Source of the DNA: Streptomyces venezuelae
Lineage (GTDB): Bacteria > Actinomycetota > Actinomycetes > Streptomycetales > Streptomycetaceae
Length of the DNA stretch: 64,000 nt
NCBI RefSeq assembly: GCF_008642375.1
Contig: NZ_CP029194.1
Span: 3,162,001-3,226,000 of the forward strand
Direction of reading: 5' to 3'
Made by a program: the position numbers and the translations under genes. The notes beneath the pieces were generated by a model. It searched no databases. It was not told the DNA's origin and saw only the letters and a list, made by a program, of their open reading frames with translations. Positions within the stretch are counted from its first letter, which is position 1. The number at the start of each line of letters is the position of its first letter. Positions 25,313 to 34,867 of the stretch are shown here, piece by piece.

Positions 25313-26581
25313 ATGTCGAAGTCGATGTACGACCTGGTGGTCGTCGGGGCCGGTCCCTACGGTCTGTCCGTGGCCGCGCACGCGGCGGCCCACGGGATCA
25401 CGCTGCGGACCTTCGGCCGCTCGATGGAGTCCTGGCACGCCATGCCCCCGGGCATGTTCCTGAAGTCGGAGCCCTGGGCCTCGCACCTCTCCGACCCCGA
25501 GGGGGCGTACGGACTCGACGCGTACGCCGCGACGCGGGGCGTCCGCGCCGAGCACGGCGAACCGCTTCCGGTCGGCTTCTTCGCCTCGTACGGCGACTGG
25601 TTCGCCCGCCAGGCCGTGCCCGCCCTCGACGAGCGGATGATCGCCTCGGTCGCCCCCGCCCCCGAGGGCTTCGAGCTGCGCACGGAGGACGGTGAGTCGC
25701 TCCGTACGCGGACGGTGGCCCTCGCCGTCGGGGTGCTGCCCTTCATGGAGATCCCCGGACCGCTGCGCGGCCTCCCCCGCCGGTACGTCACCCACTCCAG
25801 CCACCACGGCGAGCTCGACCGGTTCGCCGGGCGGGACGTGACCGTGGTGGGCGCCGGCCAGGCGGCCCTGGAGACGGCCGCGCTCCTCACCGAGCAGGGC
25901 GCCGCGAGCGTCCGGATCGTCGCCCGCACGGACCGGCTGAACTGGAACACCCCTCCCCCGGCCCTCGACCGCGGGCCATGGCGCTCGGCGCGCGCCCCGC
26001 ACACGGGCCTCGGCTGCGGCTGGCGCAACAAGCTCTACGCGGACACGCCGGGGATCTTCCGGCGGCTGCCGGCAGCCACCCGCGAGCGGATCTTCGACTC
26101 GGCTCTCGGCCCGGCGGGCGCGTGGTGGCTGCGCGAGCGGTTCGCGGCGGTCGGGGACGTACGGCTCGGGCAGCGGATCACGTCGGCGACGGTCACCGGG
26201 GACGAGCGGCTCCGGCTCGACATCGCGGGACCCGCGGGGACGACGGTCCTGGAGACCGACCATGTCGTCACCGCGACCGGTTTCACCCCGAGCCTGGAGC
26301 GGGCGGGGATGCTCGACCCGGCGCTGCGCGGAGCGCTGCGGACGGTCGGCGCGGTCGGCGCCCCGGAGGTCGGAGGCCTCTTCGAGTCCTCGTGGCCGGG
26401 TCTCTTCCTCGCCGGGCTGCTCACGGCTCCGTCGTACGGGCCGTCGATGCGGTTCGTGTTCGGCGCCGAGTACACGGCGGGCCGGCTGGTGAAGGGAGTC
26501 CGGCAGCGGCTGCGGGCGGGCGCCCGGGGCGGGGCGGTGGGCCGGCCCCGGGCGGGTGCGAAGGCCACCGTCGGGGCATAG
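25313..26581 (+). CDS. FAD-dependent oxidoreductase/monooxygenase-like protein
   Basis: A 422-residue flavoprotein with two Rossmann motifs: VVVGAGPYGLSVAAHA for FAD at the N-terminus and VTVVGAGQAALETAALL for NAD(P)H near residue 180, followed by an ATGF-x-P box (VVTATGFTPS). This is the layout of the class B monooxygenase/lysine N-hydroxylase and thioredoxin-reductase-like families. ATG 25313 has GGAAGG at proper distance; an earlier in-frame ATG at 25286 overlaps the ATP-grasp stop (ATGA) and would add nine residues. It is coupled to the ATP-grasp gene, implying a two-step modification. Substrate not inferable. Confidence 0.82.
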   Translation: MSKSMYDLVVVGAGPYGLSVAAHAAAHGITLRTFGRSMESWHAMPPGMFLKSEPWASHLSDPEGAYGLDAYAATRGVRAEHGEPLPVGFFASYGDWFARQAVPALDERMIASVAPAPEGFELRTEDGESLRTRTVALAVGVLPFMEIPGPLRGLPRRYVTHSSHHGELDRFAGRDVTVVGAGQAALETAALLTEQGAASVRIVARTDRLNWNTPPPALDRGPWRSARAPHTGLGCGWRNKLYADTPGIFRRLPAATRERIFDSALGPAGAWWLRERFAAVGDVRLGQRITSATVTGDERLRLDIAGPAGTTVLETDHVVTATGFTPSLERAGMLDPALRGALRTVGAVGAPEVGGLFESSWPGLFLAGLLTAPSYGPSMRFVFGAEYTAGRLVKGVRQRLRAGARGGAVGRPRAGAKATVGA

Positions 26582-26585
26582 CGGA

Positions 26586-26625
26586 GGGCCGGCCCCGGGG
26601 AGCGAGTGCTCTCCGGGGCCGGCCC
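26586..26625. terminator. Hairpin terminator after the FAD gene
   Basis: GGGCCGGCCCCGG and its complement, a 13-bp stem with a 14-nt loop, five nt past the stop codon. Convergent with the chaplin at 26658. Confidence 0.85.
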
Positions 26626-26657
26626 CTGTGCCTGCGTGCCTACGCGCCGCTGGGAGC

Positions 26658-26891
26658 TCAGGCGTTGATGCAGGTGTTGAACCCGGCCGGGTTCAGCGCG
26701 CCGATGACGTTCACGCTGTTGCCGCAGAGGTTGATCGGGATGTGGATCGGGACCTGGACGACGTTGCCCGACAGAACGCCCGGCGAGCCGATGGCCACAC
26801 CGTGCGCGCCCGCGTCCGCGATGGCGGGCGACGCCGCACCCATGGCCATGACGATTCCGGCGACGACGGCCGCGACCTTCTTGCAGTTCAT
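26658..26891 (-). CDS. Short chaplin with rearranged LNPAGFN motif
   Basis: A 77-residue short chaplin: signal peptide 1-26 (cleavage at AIA-DA), chaplin domain with GNVVQVPIHIPIN and two cysteines. In the usually invariant LNPAFGN motif the Phe and Gly are swapped to give LNPAGFN. The swap is clear at nucleotide level (GCC GGG TTC AAC). The Ile-rich IPIHIPIN core resembles ChpE-type sequences, but unlike S. coelicolor ChpE as I remember it, both cysteines are kept. ATG 26891 with AAGGA about 10 nt upstream. A weaker promoter-like element lies about 42 nt upstream. Confidence 0.92.
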   Translation of the reverse strand: MNCKKVAAVVAGIVMAMGAASPAIADAGAHGVAIGSPGVLSGNVVQVPIHIPINLCGNSVNVIGALNPAGFNTCINA

Positions 26892-26932
26892 TGCGTCTGG
26901 ATCCTTTCTGTGACGGAAGACATTTCACGGAA

Positions 26933-26960
26933 GACAACGAACACGTCACGGAAAGGAAAC
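26933..26960 (-). promoter_or_regulatory. Possible BldN-type promoter-like element (weak)
   Basis: Minus strand: GTTTCC (26960-26955), 16 nt, GTTGTC (26938-26933), 42 nt before the chaplin ATG. The upstream hexamer lacks the AAC core seen in the other elements, so this is the least certain member. Confidence 0.3.
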
Positions 26961-27062
26961 CGCAATATCGGCGGCTTTCGTTCTTTCACTCCATTGCGCG
27001 CACAGAACAGGGCCGGAGGGAACGTGGACGTTCTCTCCGGCCCTGTTCTGTGCGCGGTGCGG

Positions 27063-27473
27063 TCAGCCGTTGTAGGCGCCGTTCCCGGAGAGGACCGGGA
27101 TGTCCTCCAGGATGTGCGACAGCGGCTCGTCACCCTTGGCCTGGGTGGAGTTCTCCGCGCACTGCTGGTTCTGCGGGGAGGACAGGACGTTGATGTCCTG
27201 GACCGCGACCGGGATGAGGCCGGCGAGCGCGCCCACGTTGCCCTTGACCGGGACGCCGAGGCACAGCTTGTTCAGCGAGCCCTGGACTGCCGAGAACTGC
27301 GGGCTCATGTGACCGGCGGTCTTCGAGTTGCCGAAGGACTGGTGGGCGCCGTTGCCGCTGAGCGAGGTGGTGCCCCCGTCGTTGGCGATGGCGAGCGCCG
27401 GGGAGGCCGCCGCGGCGGAAGCGCCGACAACAGAGGCCGTCACAGCCGCAGCCGCCATAATCTTCTTGATCAC
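27063..27473 (-). CDS. Rodlin (first of three)
   Basis: Rodlins assemble with chaplins into the paired-rod (rodlet) layer of aerial hyphae and spores. This 136-residue preprotein starts at GTG 27473 ([11 protein letters not shown]), has a signal peptide to about residue 28 (SPALA-IA) and the rodlin body: [48 protein letters not shown] and the C-terminal [16 protein letters not shown]. It is the most divergent of the three ([11 protein letters not shown] instead of QEYGN/QEFGNSATYGN). It is divergently arranged with the next rodlin, as rdlA/rdlB are in S. coelicolor. Confidence 0.95.
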   Translation of the reverse strand: MIKKIMAAAAVTASVVGASAAAASPALAIANDGGTTSLSGNGAHQSFGNSKTAGHMSPQFSAVQGSLNKLCLGVPVKGNVGALAGLIPVAVQDINVLSSPQNQQCAENSTQAKGDEPLSHILEDIPVLSGNGAYNG

Positions 27474-27520
27474 GGTGATTCCGTTCCTGTTCCCACCAAT
27501 CGACCTGATTGATGCGACGG

Positions 27521-27549
27521 GATCAACTGCGGCCGGGGGCTTTGGTTCC
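27521..27549 (-). promoter_or_regulatory. BldN-type promoter-like element, rodlin 1
   Basis: Minus strand: GGAACC (27549-27544), 16 nt, GTTGATC (27527-27521), 48 nt before the GTG. Identical in both boxes and spacing to the elements of the other two rodlins. Confidence 0.65.
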
Positions 27550-27620
27550 GGCCCTTCACCCGTTCGACTGGAGCCCCGTTTCGCGCTGCCGAGTGCGCTC
27601 CGCCAAGGGGGTGACACAGC

Positions 27621-27649
27621 GGAACCCCGAGGTCCGGGGCCAGTTGATC
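27621..27649 (+). promoter_or_regulatory. BldN-type promoter-like element, rodlin 2
   Basis: GGAACC (27621-27626), 16 nt, GTTGATC (27643-27649), 43 nt before GTG 27692. Confidence 0.65.
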
Positions 27650-27691
27650 AGGGGGCTCCCTGCACGGAGCCGGTTCTAGAAGGGAACTCCC

Positions 27692-28102
27692 GTGATCAAG
27701 AAGGTTATGGCCACTGCGGCCGCAGCCGTCTCCATCGTCGGCGCCACCGCCGCCGTGGCCTCCCCCGCCCTCGCCATCGCCAACGACGGCGGCACCACGT
27801 CGCTGTCGGGCAACGGTGCGCACCAGGAGTACGGAAACTCCGCCACGTACGGCAACATGAGCCCGCAGTTCGCGCTCGTCCAGGGCTCCCTGAACAAGCC
27901 CTGCATCGGCCTGCCGGCCAAGGTCAACGCCGGTTCGCTCATCGGCGCCATCCCGATCGCCGTCCAGGACATCAACGTCCTGTCGTCCCCGCAGAACCAG
28001 CAGTGCACCGAGAACTCCACCCAGGCCAAGGGTGACGAGGCCCTGTCGCACATCCTGGACGACATCCCGATCCTCTCGGGCAACGGCGTCGGCAACAACT
28101 GA
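27692..28102 (+). CDS. Rodlin (second of three)
   Basis: A 136-residue rodlin starting with GTG (MIKKVMATAAAAV), with signal peptide to about residue 28 and the full conserved body ([60 protein letters not shown]). Two cysteines, in NKPC and NQQC, are shared with the third rodlin. It is nearly identical to the copy at 29638 through the central 90 residues, indicating recent duplication or gene conversion. GAAGGG serves as ribosome-binding site. Confidence 0.95.
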   Translation: MIKKVMATAAAAVSIVGATAAVASPALAIANDGGTTSLSGNGAHQEYGNSATYGNMSPQFALVQGSLNKPCIGLPAKVNAGSLIGAIPIAVQDINVLSSPQNQQCTENSTQAKGDEALSHILDDIPILSGNGVGNN

Positions 28103-28118
28103 CGTACCGCTCACGCAT

Positions 28119-28147
28119 GAGGGGCCGCCCAGCCAGGGCGGCCCCTC
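28119..28147. terminator. Terminator after rodlin 2
   Basis: GAGGGGCCGCCC-AGCCA-GGGCGGCCCCTC, followed by TTCGTTT; 12-bp perfect stem, 16 nt past the stop. Convergent with the small gene at 28174. Confidence 0.88.
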
Positions 28148-28173
28148 TTCGTTTCCCGCTGCTCGCGTCCCCG

Positions 28174-28380
28174 TCAGGGGCGCGGCCAGACCGGGGTGGC
28201 CATGATGCGTTCCCACTCCCGGTCCGGCATTCCCGGTACCGTGCGCCCCGCCTGCACCCACTGCGTCACCAGTGCGGAATAGACCGGGAATGGCGTACGG
28301 TCGACGATCGGTCGGTCACTCACATATCGGCTCTTCGGAATGAAGGCCATCCGTTCCCATTTACCGGGACCCGGCGCCAT
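28174..28380 (-). CDS. Small hypothetical protein (68 aa)
   Basis: A 68-residue product, Trp, Pro and Tyr containing (MAPGPGKWERMAFIPKSRYV...), without signal peptide or membrane helix. It reads like a real compact protein and not a GC-shadow frame: balanced composition, and an excellent GGAGGGAG ribosome-binding site five nt before ATG 28380. I do not recognise a family. It lies between rodlin 2 and the LCP gene on the opposite strand and is terminated by the shared hairpin at 28119. Confidence 0.6.
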   Translation of the reverse strand: MAPGPGKWERMAFIPKSRYVSDRPIVDRTPFPVYSALVTQWVQAGRTVPGMPDREWERIMATPVWPRP

Positions 28381-28498
28381 CTTCGCTCCCTCCGCTGCGA
28401 TTCACGCATCATTACACAGGCGCCGCAGGAGAGTGATTCGCTTTGCCCATGTCGCGTCGGGCACCTCTGTACGAGCGGGGTCGAAATAGCGTGCGGGC

Positions 28499-29539
28499 AT
28501 GAATTTCCCGCGCCTGAAGGGGTCACGGAGGCTGCTGCTCGCCCCCGCGGCTCTCGTCGCCCTGGCCGCCCTCGTCCCCGGCGCCCTCGCCGCGGCCCCC
28601 ACCGATCTGCCCGCGCCGGAGCAGGGGTTGAACCTCCTGGTGGTCGGCATCGACACCCGCAAGGGCGTCACCGAGGAGGAGAAGGAGCGCTTCCGGCTCG
28701 GCGGGCAGGCGTGCGACTGCACGGACGTGATGATGCTGGTGCACGTGTCGGCGGCCAACGACCGGATCGACGTGGTGGGTCTGCCGCGCGACTCGCTCAC
28801 CTCCTTCCCCGCCGACCACCGCGACCGGCGGACCGGGAAGGTGCACGCCGCGCATCAGGCGAAGATCAACAGCGCCTGGGCGGAGGGCGGTTCCTCCTTC
28901 ACGGTGGAGACCGTCGAGTCGATGACCGGGCTCCCCGTCCACCGGTACCTGGAGATCGACTTCCGTCGCTTCATGGACACCGTCGACCGCGTCGACGGCG
29001 GGGTCGCCATCTGTACGGCGGAGCCGCTCAAGGACCCCTCCACCGGCCTCGACCTCCAGCCCGGGACCAAGCGCGTCGGGGGCGGTGAGGCGCTCCAGTA
29101 CGTCCGCTCGCGGAAGGCGGACGGGCAGATGGACTTCGGCCGGATCCAGAAGCAGCAGAAGTTCGTCGTCAACACCCTGGAGCGGCTCCGCGAGGGGATG
29201 CTCGACGACCCGGAGCAGCTGATGGCCCTCGCCGCGACGCTGCGCGGGACCGCCGCGGCCGAGCAGGCGATCTCGCCGGAGGAGCTGCTGGAGCTCGCCG
29301 GCCGGCTGCGGGAACTGCCCCCGGACCGCATGGCGTTCGCGACCGTGCCCGTACGGGGCTTCAACCCGAACATCGCGGGTGTCGGGTCCACGCTCGCCTG
29401 GGACGCGGAAGGCGCCGCGAAGGTCTTCGGGCGGCTGCGCGAGGACCTGCCGCTGCCGGCCGCGGAGGAGGTCGCGCCCAGCACGATCCCGGTGGGCACG
29501 TACCGGCCCGCCGAGGGGTCCTCGCTCATCTGCCCGTAG
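28499..29539 (+). CDS. LytR-CpsA-Psr (LCP) family glycopolymer transferase
   Basis: LCP proteins move lipid-linked glycopolymers (teichoic acids, arabinogalactan, capsule) onto peptidoglycan outside the membrane. The 346-residue product has an N-terminal signal/anchor (about 11-32), then the LCP core: LLVVGIDTRKG, DVMMLVHVSAANDRIDVVGLPRDS with the pyrophosphate-binding Arg and Asp, KINSAWAEGG, and GEALQYVRSRK...DFGRIQKQQKFV. Placed among rodlins and downstream of a Wzx/Wzy EPS cluster, it is a candidate for linking that polymer to the wall, which is inference. ATG 28499; the ribosome-binding site is poor. Confidence 0.9.
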   Translation: MNFPRLKGSRRLLLAPAALVALAALVPGALAAAPTDLPAPEQGLNLLVVGIDTRKGVTEEEKERFRLGGQACDCTDVMMLVHVSAANDRIDVVGLPRDSLTSFPADHRDRRTGKVHAAHQAKINSAWAEGGSSFTVETVESMTGLPVHRYLEIDFRRFMDTVDRVDGGVAICTAEPLKDPSTGLDLQPGTKRVGGGEALQYVRSRKADGQMDFGRIQKQQKFVVNTLERLREGMLDDPEQLMALAATLRGTAAAEQAISPEELLELAGRLRELPPDRMAFATVPVRGFNPNIAGVGSTLAWDAEGAAKVFGRLREDLPLPAAEEVAPSTIPVGTYRPAEGSSLICP

Positions 29540-29558
29540 TCCGTCCGGTGGACATACC

Positions 29559-29587
29559 GGAACCTCCGGACTTCTGACCAGTTGATC
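29559..29587 (+). promoter_or_regulatory. BldN-type promoter-like element, rodlin 3
   Basis: GGAACC (29559-29564), 16 nt, GTTGATC (29581-29587), 51 nt before the ATG. Same boxes as rodlins 1 and 2. Confidence 0.65.
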
Positions 29588-29637
29588 AGCACGGCTCGGC
29601 ACTCAGCGCGAGCCAGAACCCGAAAGGCCTTAATCTC

Positions 29638-30045
29638 ATGAAGAAGCTCTTGGCTACGGCTGCTGTGGCCGCGTCGGTCCTCGGCGCGACGGCGGCGGGC
29701 GCCGGACAGGCGCTCGCGATCGCCGACGACGGTGGCACCACCTCGCTCAGCGGCAACGGTGCCCACCAGGAGTTCGGCAACTCCGCCACGTACGGCAACA
29801 TGAGCCCGCAGTTCGCGCTCGTCCAGGGCTCCCTGAACAAGCCGTGTGTCGGCCTGCCGGCCAAGGTCAACGCCGGTTCGCTGATCGGTCTCATCCCGAT
29901 CGCGGTCCAGGACGTCAACGTCCTGTCCTCCCCGCAGAACCAGCAGTGCACCGAGAACTCCACCCAGGCCAAGGGTGACGAGCCGCTGTCGCACATCCTC
30001 AGCGACATCCCGGTCCTCTCGGGCAACGGCGCCGGCAACAGCTGA
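29638..30045 (+). CDS. Rodlin (third)
   Basis: A 135-residue rodlin starting at ATG 29638 (MKKLLATAAVAASV), signal peptide to about residue 27, then the conserved rodlin body. Residues from [10 protein letters not shown] through [15 protein letters not shown] are almost identical to rodlin 2; the signal peptides differ, which points to conversion limited to the mature part. It is separated from the other two by the LCP gene, giving a three-rodlin locus where S. coelicolor has two, from memory. It carries its own promoter-like element and terminator, so it is monocistronic. Confidence 0.95.
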   Translation: MKKLLATAAVAASVLGATAAGAGQALAIADDGGTTSLSGNGAHQEFGNSATYGNMSPQFALVQGSLNKPCVGLPAKVNAGSLIGLIPIAVQDVNVLSSPQNQQCTENSTQAKGDEPLSHILSDIPVLSGNGAGNS

Positions 30046-30064
30046 GCGACCGCGCTCGGTGCGG

Positions 30065-30102
30065 CGGCCCCGCCTCCCCTCCTCGGAGGGGTGGCGGGGC
30101 CG
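30065..30102. terminator. Terminator after rodlin 3
   Basis: CGGCCCCGCC...GGCGGGGCCG with an inner CCTC/GAGG stem; about 20 nt past the stop and convergent with the gene at 30123. Confidence 0.8.
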
Positions 30103-30122
30103 TCCCCGTTACGGCTCCGGGC

Positions 30123-32144
<2,022 letters not shown>

Positions 32145-32201
32145 GGGGCCCATCCTGCCCTGCCGCCCCGGGCTAGTGCGGGAACCCCTCCCTCGTCGGC
32201 C

Positions 32202-32990
32202 TCAGATGCGGGCGAGGCGGGTGAGGAGGGGGCGGAGGGACCATCCCGTTCGGCGCAGGCCTGCCCAGAGGCAGCAGGCGGCGAGGGCGAGGGCGGTCAG
32301 GGCCGCGCCGGGGGCCGTCGGCATCTCGCGCAGGAACCTGGCGCCGAGCAGGAGCACCATCGAGCCGGTGACGAGCAGCAGCACGTCGGCCGGGCCGCCG
32401 TCCTGGAGCGGCCGGCGGGTCAGGGCCGTGACGCCGGTCGCGAGGCCCACCGTGGCCGCCACCGCGACGACCGGCCAGGCCAGGGTGCGGGCGGGGAGCC
32501 CGCCCCACCACTCGCCGAGCAGCGGGGCCAGGGTCAGTTCGTCGCGCAGGCCGCGCCAGGTCTCGCCGACCCACCCCGACCCCGCGTGCGGAGCGCCCGG
32601 ACCGCTCCCTGGGCGAGGTGGCCGCGCAGGCGTCCGTCCGGACGCGTCAGGGCGGTGGTGAGGCCGCGGGGCTCCGGGCGGTAGAGGTCGAGCGCGTGGT
32701 GGAGCGTGCCGGTCCGGGCGAAGGTCCGGGCCTCGGCTGCGCGCGCCGATGCGCGGGCGAGCCGGGCGAGGTCGACCGTACGGATCGAGCGGAAGGCGGA
32801 GCGGCCGAGCACCGCCGCCGCGACGGCCACGCCCTGCGGGGCGAGCCCGCTTCCCGGGTGGTCGAACAGGTCGGTCGAGGAGCGTGGCCGTGCACACGTG
32901 CAGCAGGAACGGCTTGAGCACCAGCGGCCCCCAGAACCGGCCGGTGAGCTGGGCGCCCCAGACGGCCGCCGCCGCGACCAGGCAGGCCAC
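32202..32990 (-). pseudogene. Integral membrane protein gene with two compensating frameshifts
   Basis: The frame from GTG 32990 begins well (ACLVAAAAVWGAQL, LVLKPFLLHVCTATLLD) and ends well (from GSGWVGETWRG on, with two to three helices, stop 32202). The stretch between reads Arg/Pro-rich nonsense. The neighbouring frame across 32584-32874 gives sensible protein (DLFDHPGSGLAPQGVAVAAAV, RTFARTGTLHHALDLYRPEPRG). One extra base near 32870-32875 and one missing G in a G4 run near 32580-32584 explain this; repaired, the product is about 262 residues. Either a decayed gene or homopolymer errors. Family not recognised. Confidence 0.6.
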
Positions 32991-33010
32991 GGGTGTCGGG
33001 CGGGCGGTCG

Positions 33011-33055
33011 GACCGCCCCTGTCCCGTACCCCTGGGGTACGGGACAGGGGCGGTC
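33011..33055. terminator. 22-bp perfect hairpin
   Basis: A near-continuous palindrome (GACCGCCCCTGTCCCGTACCCC, one T, complement), five nt downstream of the minus-strand gene ending at 33060. The strongest stem in the window. Confidence 0.88.
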
Positions 33056-33059
33056 GTCG

Positions 33060-33296
33060 CTACTTGCCCGAGGCGCCGGCCGGCGCGGCCGGGGTGTCCG
33101 CGGTGGCGGCCGGGTCCGGGGCCTCTTCGAAGGAGACCTTGCCCATGTGGCGGTTCATCGACTTCATCAGCATCCAGACCGCGAGGGCCATGACCGCGAA
33201 GACGACGAAGCCGAGGACGCCGGGGGTCACCTTGTTCTTGTCCAGCTCTTCGGCGGCGAAGGGGACAAGCTGGGTCAGTGCCAGGTGTGCGCTCAT
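33060..33296 (-). CDS. Small single-pass membrane protein (78 aa)
   Basis: A 78-residue protein with one helix (about VLGFVVFAVMALAVWMLM, residues 26-45), a KSMNRHMGKVSF juxtamembrane segment and a Pro/Ala-rich cytoplasmic tail. Homologues sit immediately downstream of mca in streptomycetes, from memory. ATG 33296 lies one base after the mca stop; an ATG nine nt earlier overlaps mca. Neither has a good ribosome-binding site, so translation is probably coupled to mca. Role unknown, perhaps membrane recruitment linked to mycothiol-dependent detoxification. Confidence 0.75.
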   Translation of the reverse strand: MSAHLALTQLVPFAAEELDKNKVTPGVLGFVVFAVMALAVWMLMKSMNRHMGKVSFEEAPDPAATADTPAAPAGASGK

Positions 33297-33297
33297 G

Positions 33298-34179
33298 TCA
33301 GGCATTGTCGCGGATGCCCGCGAAGAGATCTTCCTCGGGGAGGGAAGTCGGCACCAGCGCCTTGCTGAGCTCGTACTCCTCCGTCGGCCAGACCTCCTTC
33401 TGGATCTCCATCGGGACCCGGAACCAGCCGCCGTCAGGGTCGATCTGGGTGCGGTGGGCGATCAGGGCCTTGTCGCGGGTCTCGAAGAAGTCGGCGCAGG
33501 GCACGAACGTGGTCAGCGTCCGCTCCTTGCGCTCGAACTCGGTCCAGCGCTCCAGCCACTCGCCGTACGGGGACTCCAGGCCCCGGGCGATCAGTGCCTC
33601 GTGCAGCGCGACCGTACGGGGACGGTTGAAGCCCTGGTTGTAGTAGAGCTTCAGCGGCTGCCAGACCGGGCCGAACTCGTCCTCCGGGTACTTCACGGCG
33701 TCGGTCGCGCCGTCGAAGGCCACCATCGTGATCTTGTGGGTCATGATGTGGTCGGGGTGCGGGTAGCCGCCGTTCTCGTCGTAGGTCGTGATGACCTGCG
33801 GGCGGAACGCGCGGATCTTGCGGACCAGCGCGCCGGCCGCCGTGTCGACGTCCTCAAGGGCGAAGCAGCCCTCGGGGAGCGGGGGCAGCGGGTCGCCCTC
33901 GGGGAGACCCGAGTCGACGAATCCCAGCCACTCCTGGGAGACGCCGAGGATCTCGCGGGCCTCGTCCATCTCCTTGCGGCGGACCTCGTGGATGTTCGCC
34001 TCGATGTAGGGGTCACCCTGGAGCTGGGGGTTGAGGACCGAGCCGCGCTCGCCGCCCGTGCACGTCACCACGATGACGTCCACCCCCTCGGACACGTACT
34101 TGGCCATCGTGGCCGCACCCTTGCTCGACTCGTCGTCGGGGTGGGCGTGAACGGCCATCAGTCGCAGCTGGTCAGTCAA
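33298..34179 (-). CDS. mca: Mycothiol S-conjugate amidase
   Basis: Hydrolyses mycothiol S-conjugates to a mercapturic acid (exported) and GlcN-Ins, the actinobacterial detoxification route for electrophiles and antibiotics. The 293-residue protein is of family length. The zinc site is visible: AVHAHPDDE (His13, Asp16) and YPHPDH (His144), as in MshB/Mca enzymes. TTG 34179 (MTDQLRLMAVHAHPDD) is chosen because GAGGATCGAG precedes it; the longer open frame to 34278 is non-conserved. Convergent with nothing nearby; divergent from the DUF4307 gene. Mca rather than MshB is favoured by neighbours (DUF4307, greA), matching S. coelicolor synteny as I remember it. Confidence 0.93.
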   Translation of the reverse strand: MTDQLRLMAVHAHPDDESSKGAATMAKYVSEGVDVIVVTCTGGERGSVLNPQLQGDPYIEANIHEVRRKEMDEAREILGVSQEWLGFVDSGLPEGDPLPPLPEGCFALEDVDTAAGALVRKIRAFRPQVITTYDENGGYPHPDHIMTHKITMVAFDGATDAVKYPEDEFGPVWQPLKLYYNQGFNRPRTVALHEALIARGLESPYGEWLERWTEFERKERTLTTFVPCADFFETRDKALIAHRTQIDPDGGWFRVPMEIQKEVWPTEEYELSKALVPTSLPEEDLFAGIRDNA

Positions 34180-34276
34180 GACTCGATCCTCAGTGATTCG
34201 ACGCGGAGGCAGGCTTCTATAGTGACGGAATCGGGGGAGGGAAAATTCCGCCACCCCGGCTTCGAGAGGATCCACC

Positions 34277-34678
34277 ATGAGCGCGGTGCGAGAGCAGCTG
34301 CCCGAAGGGCGCTACGGGCGCTCCGCGGACGAGCGGGCGGACCGCAAGCTCAAGGTGACCGGCGCCGTGCTCGGCGTCCTCTTCCTCGGCATGATGGGCT
34401 GGTTCGGCTGGCACTACGTCGTCGACAGCAAGATCAGCGCCGAGATGATCAAGTTCGACGTGGTGAGCCCCACCGAGGTGCAGCTGCACCTGGAGGTCCG
34501 CAAGGACGAGGGCGTCAAGGGCGTCTGCACGCTGCGGTCGCGCTCCGAGGACGGTGCCGAGGTCGCCCGCAAGGATGTGCGGATCGACGACCCCGCCGCC
34601 CGTGTCGACGAGGTCTTCACGCTCCGTACGACCGCGCTCGCGACGAGTGCCGAGCTCGTGGGGTGTACGGCGCGGTAG
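34277..34678 (+). CDS. DUF4307 membrane protein
   Basis: A 133-residue single-pass protein: cytoplasmic N-terminus (LPEGRYGRSADERADRKLK), one helix (about 26-46) and an extracytoplasmic beta-rich domain with two cysteines (VCTLRSRS and VGCTAR at the C-terminus). This is the actinobacterial DUF4307 family, commonly beside mca. ATG 34277 with GAGAGGAT upstream. No function is known. Confidence 0.88.
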   Translation: MSAVREQLPEGRYGRSADERADRKLKVTGAVLGVLFLGMMGWFGWHYVVDSKISAEMIKFDVVSPTEVQLHLEVRKDEGVKGVCTLRSRSEDGAEVARKDVRIDDPAARVDEVFTLRTTALATSAELVGCTAR

Positions 34679-34867
34679 CGGTGGGTAGGGACCGGGTGAC
34701 GAGTCCCGGCGGGTCACGTGCGTGACCTGGGGTGACGCCATCTTGATGGTTTATGTCCTCCCGCTTTTCGCCACTCATTGTTAGGCTCGTGGTTTCGCCC
34801 GCCCGGGAAGCGCCTGCTGCCCGTGTAGGGCGATGCTTTGTATTCCCAGTACCTACGAGGAGCACCT

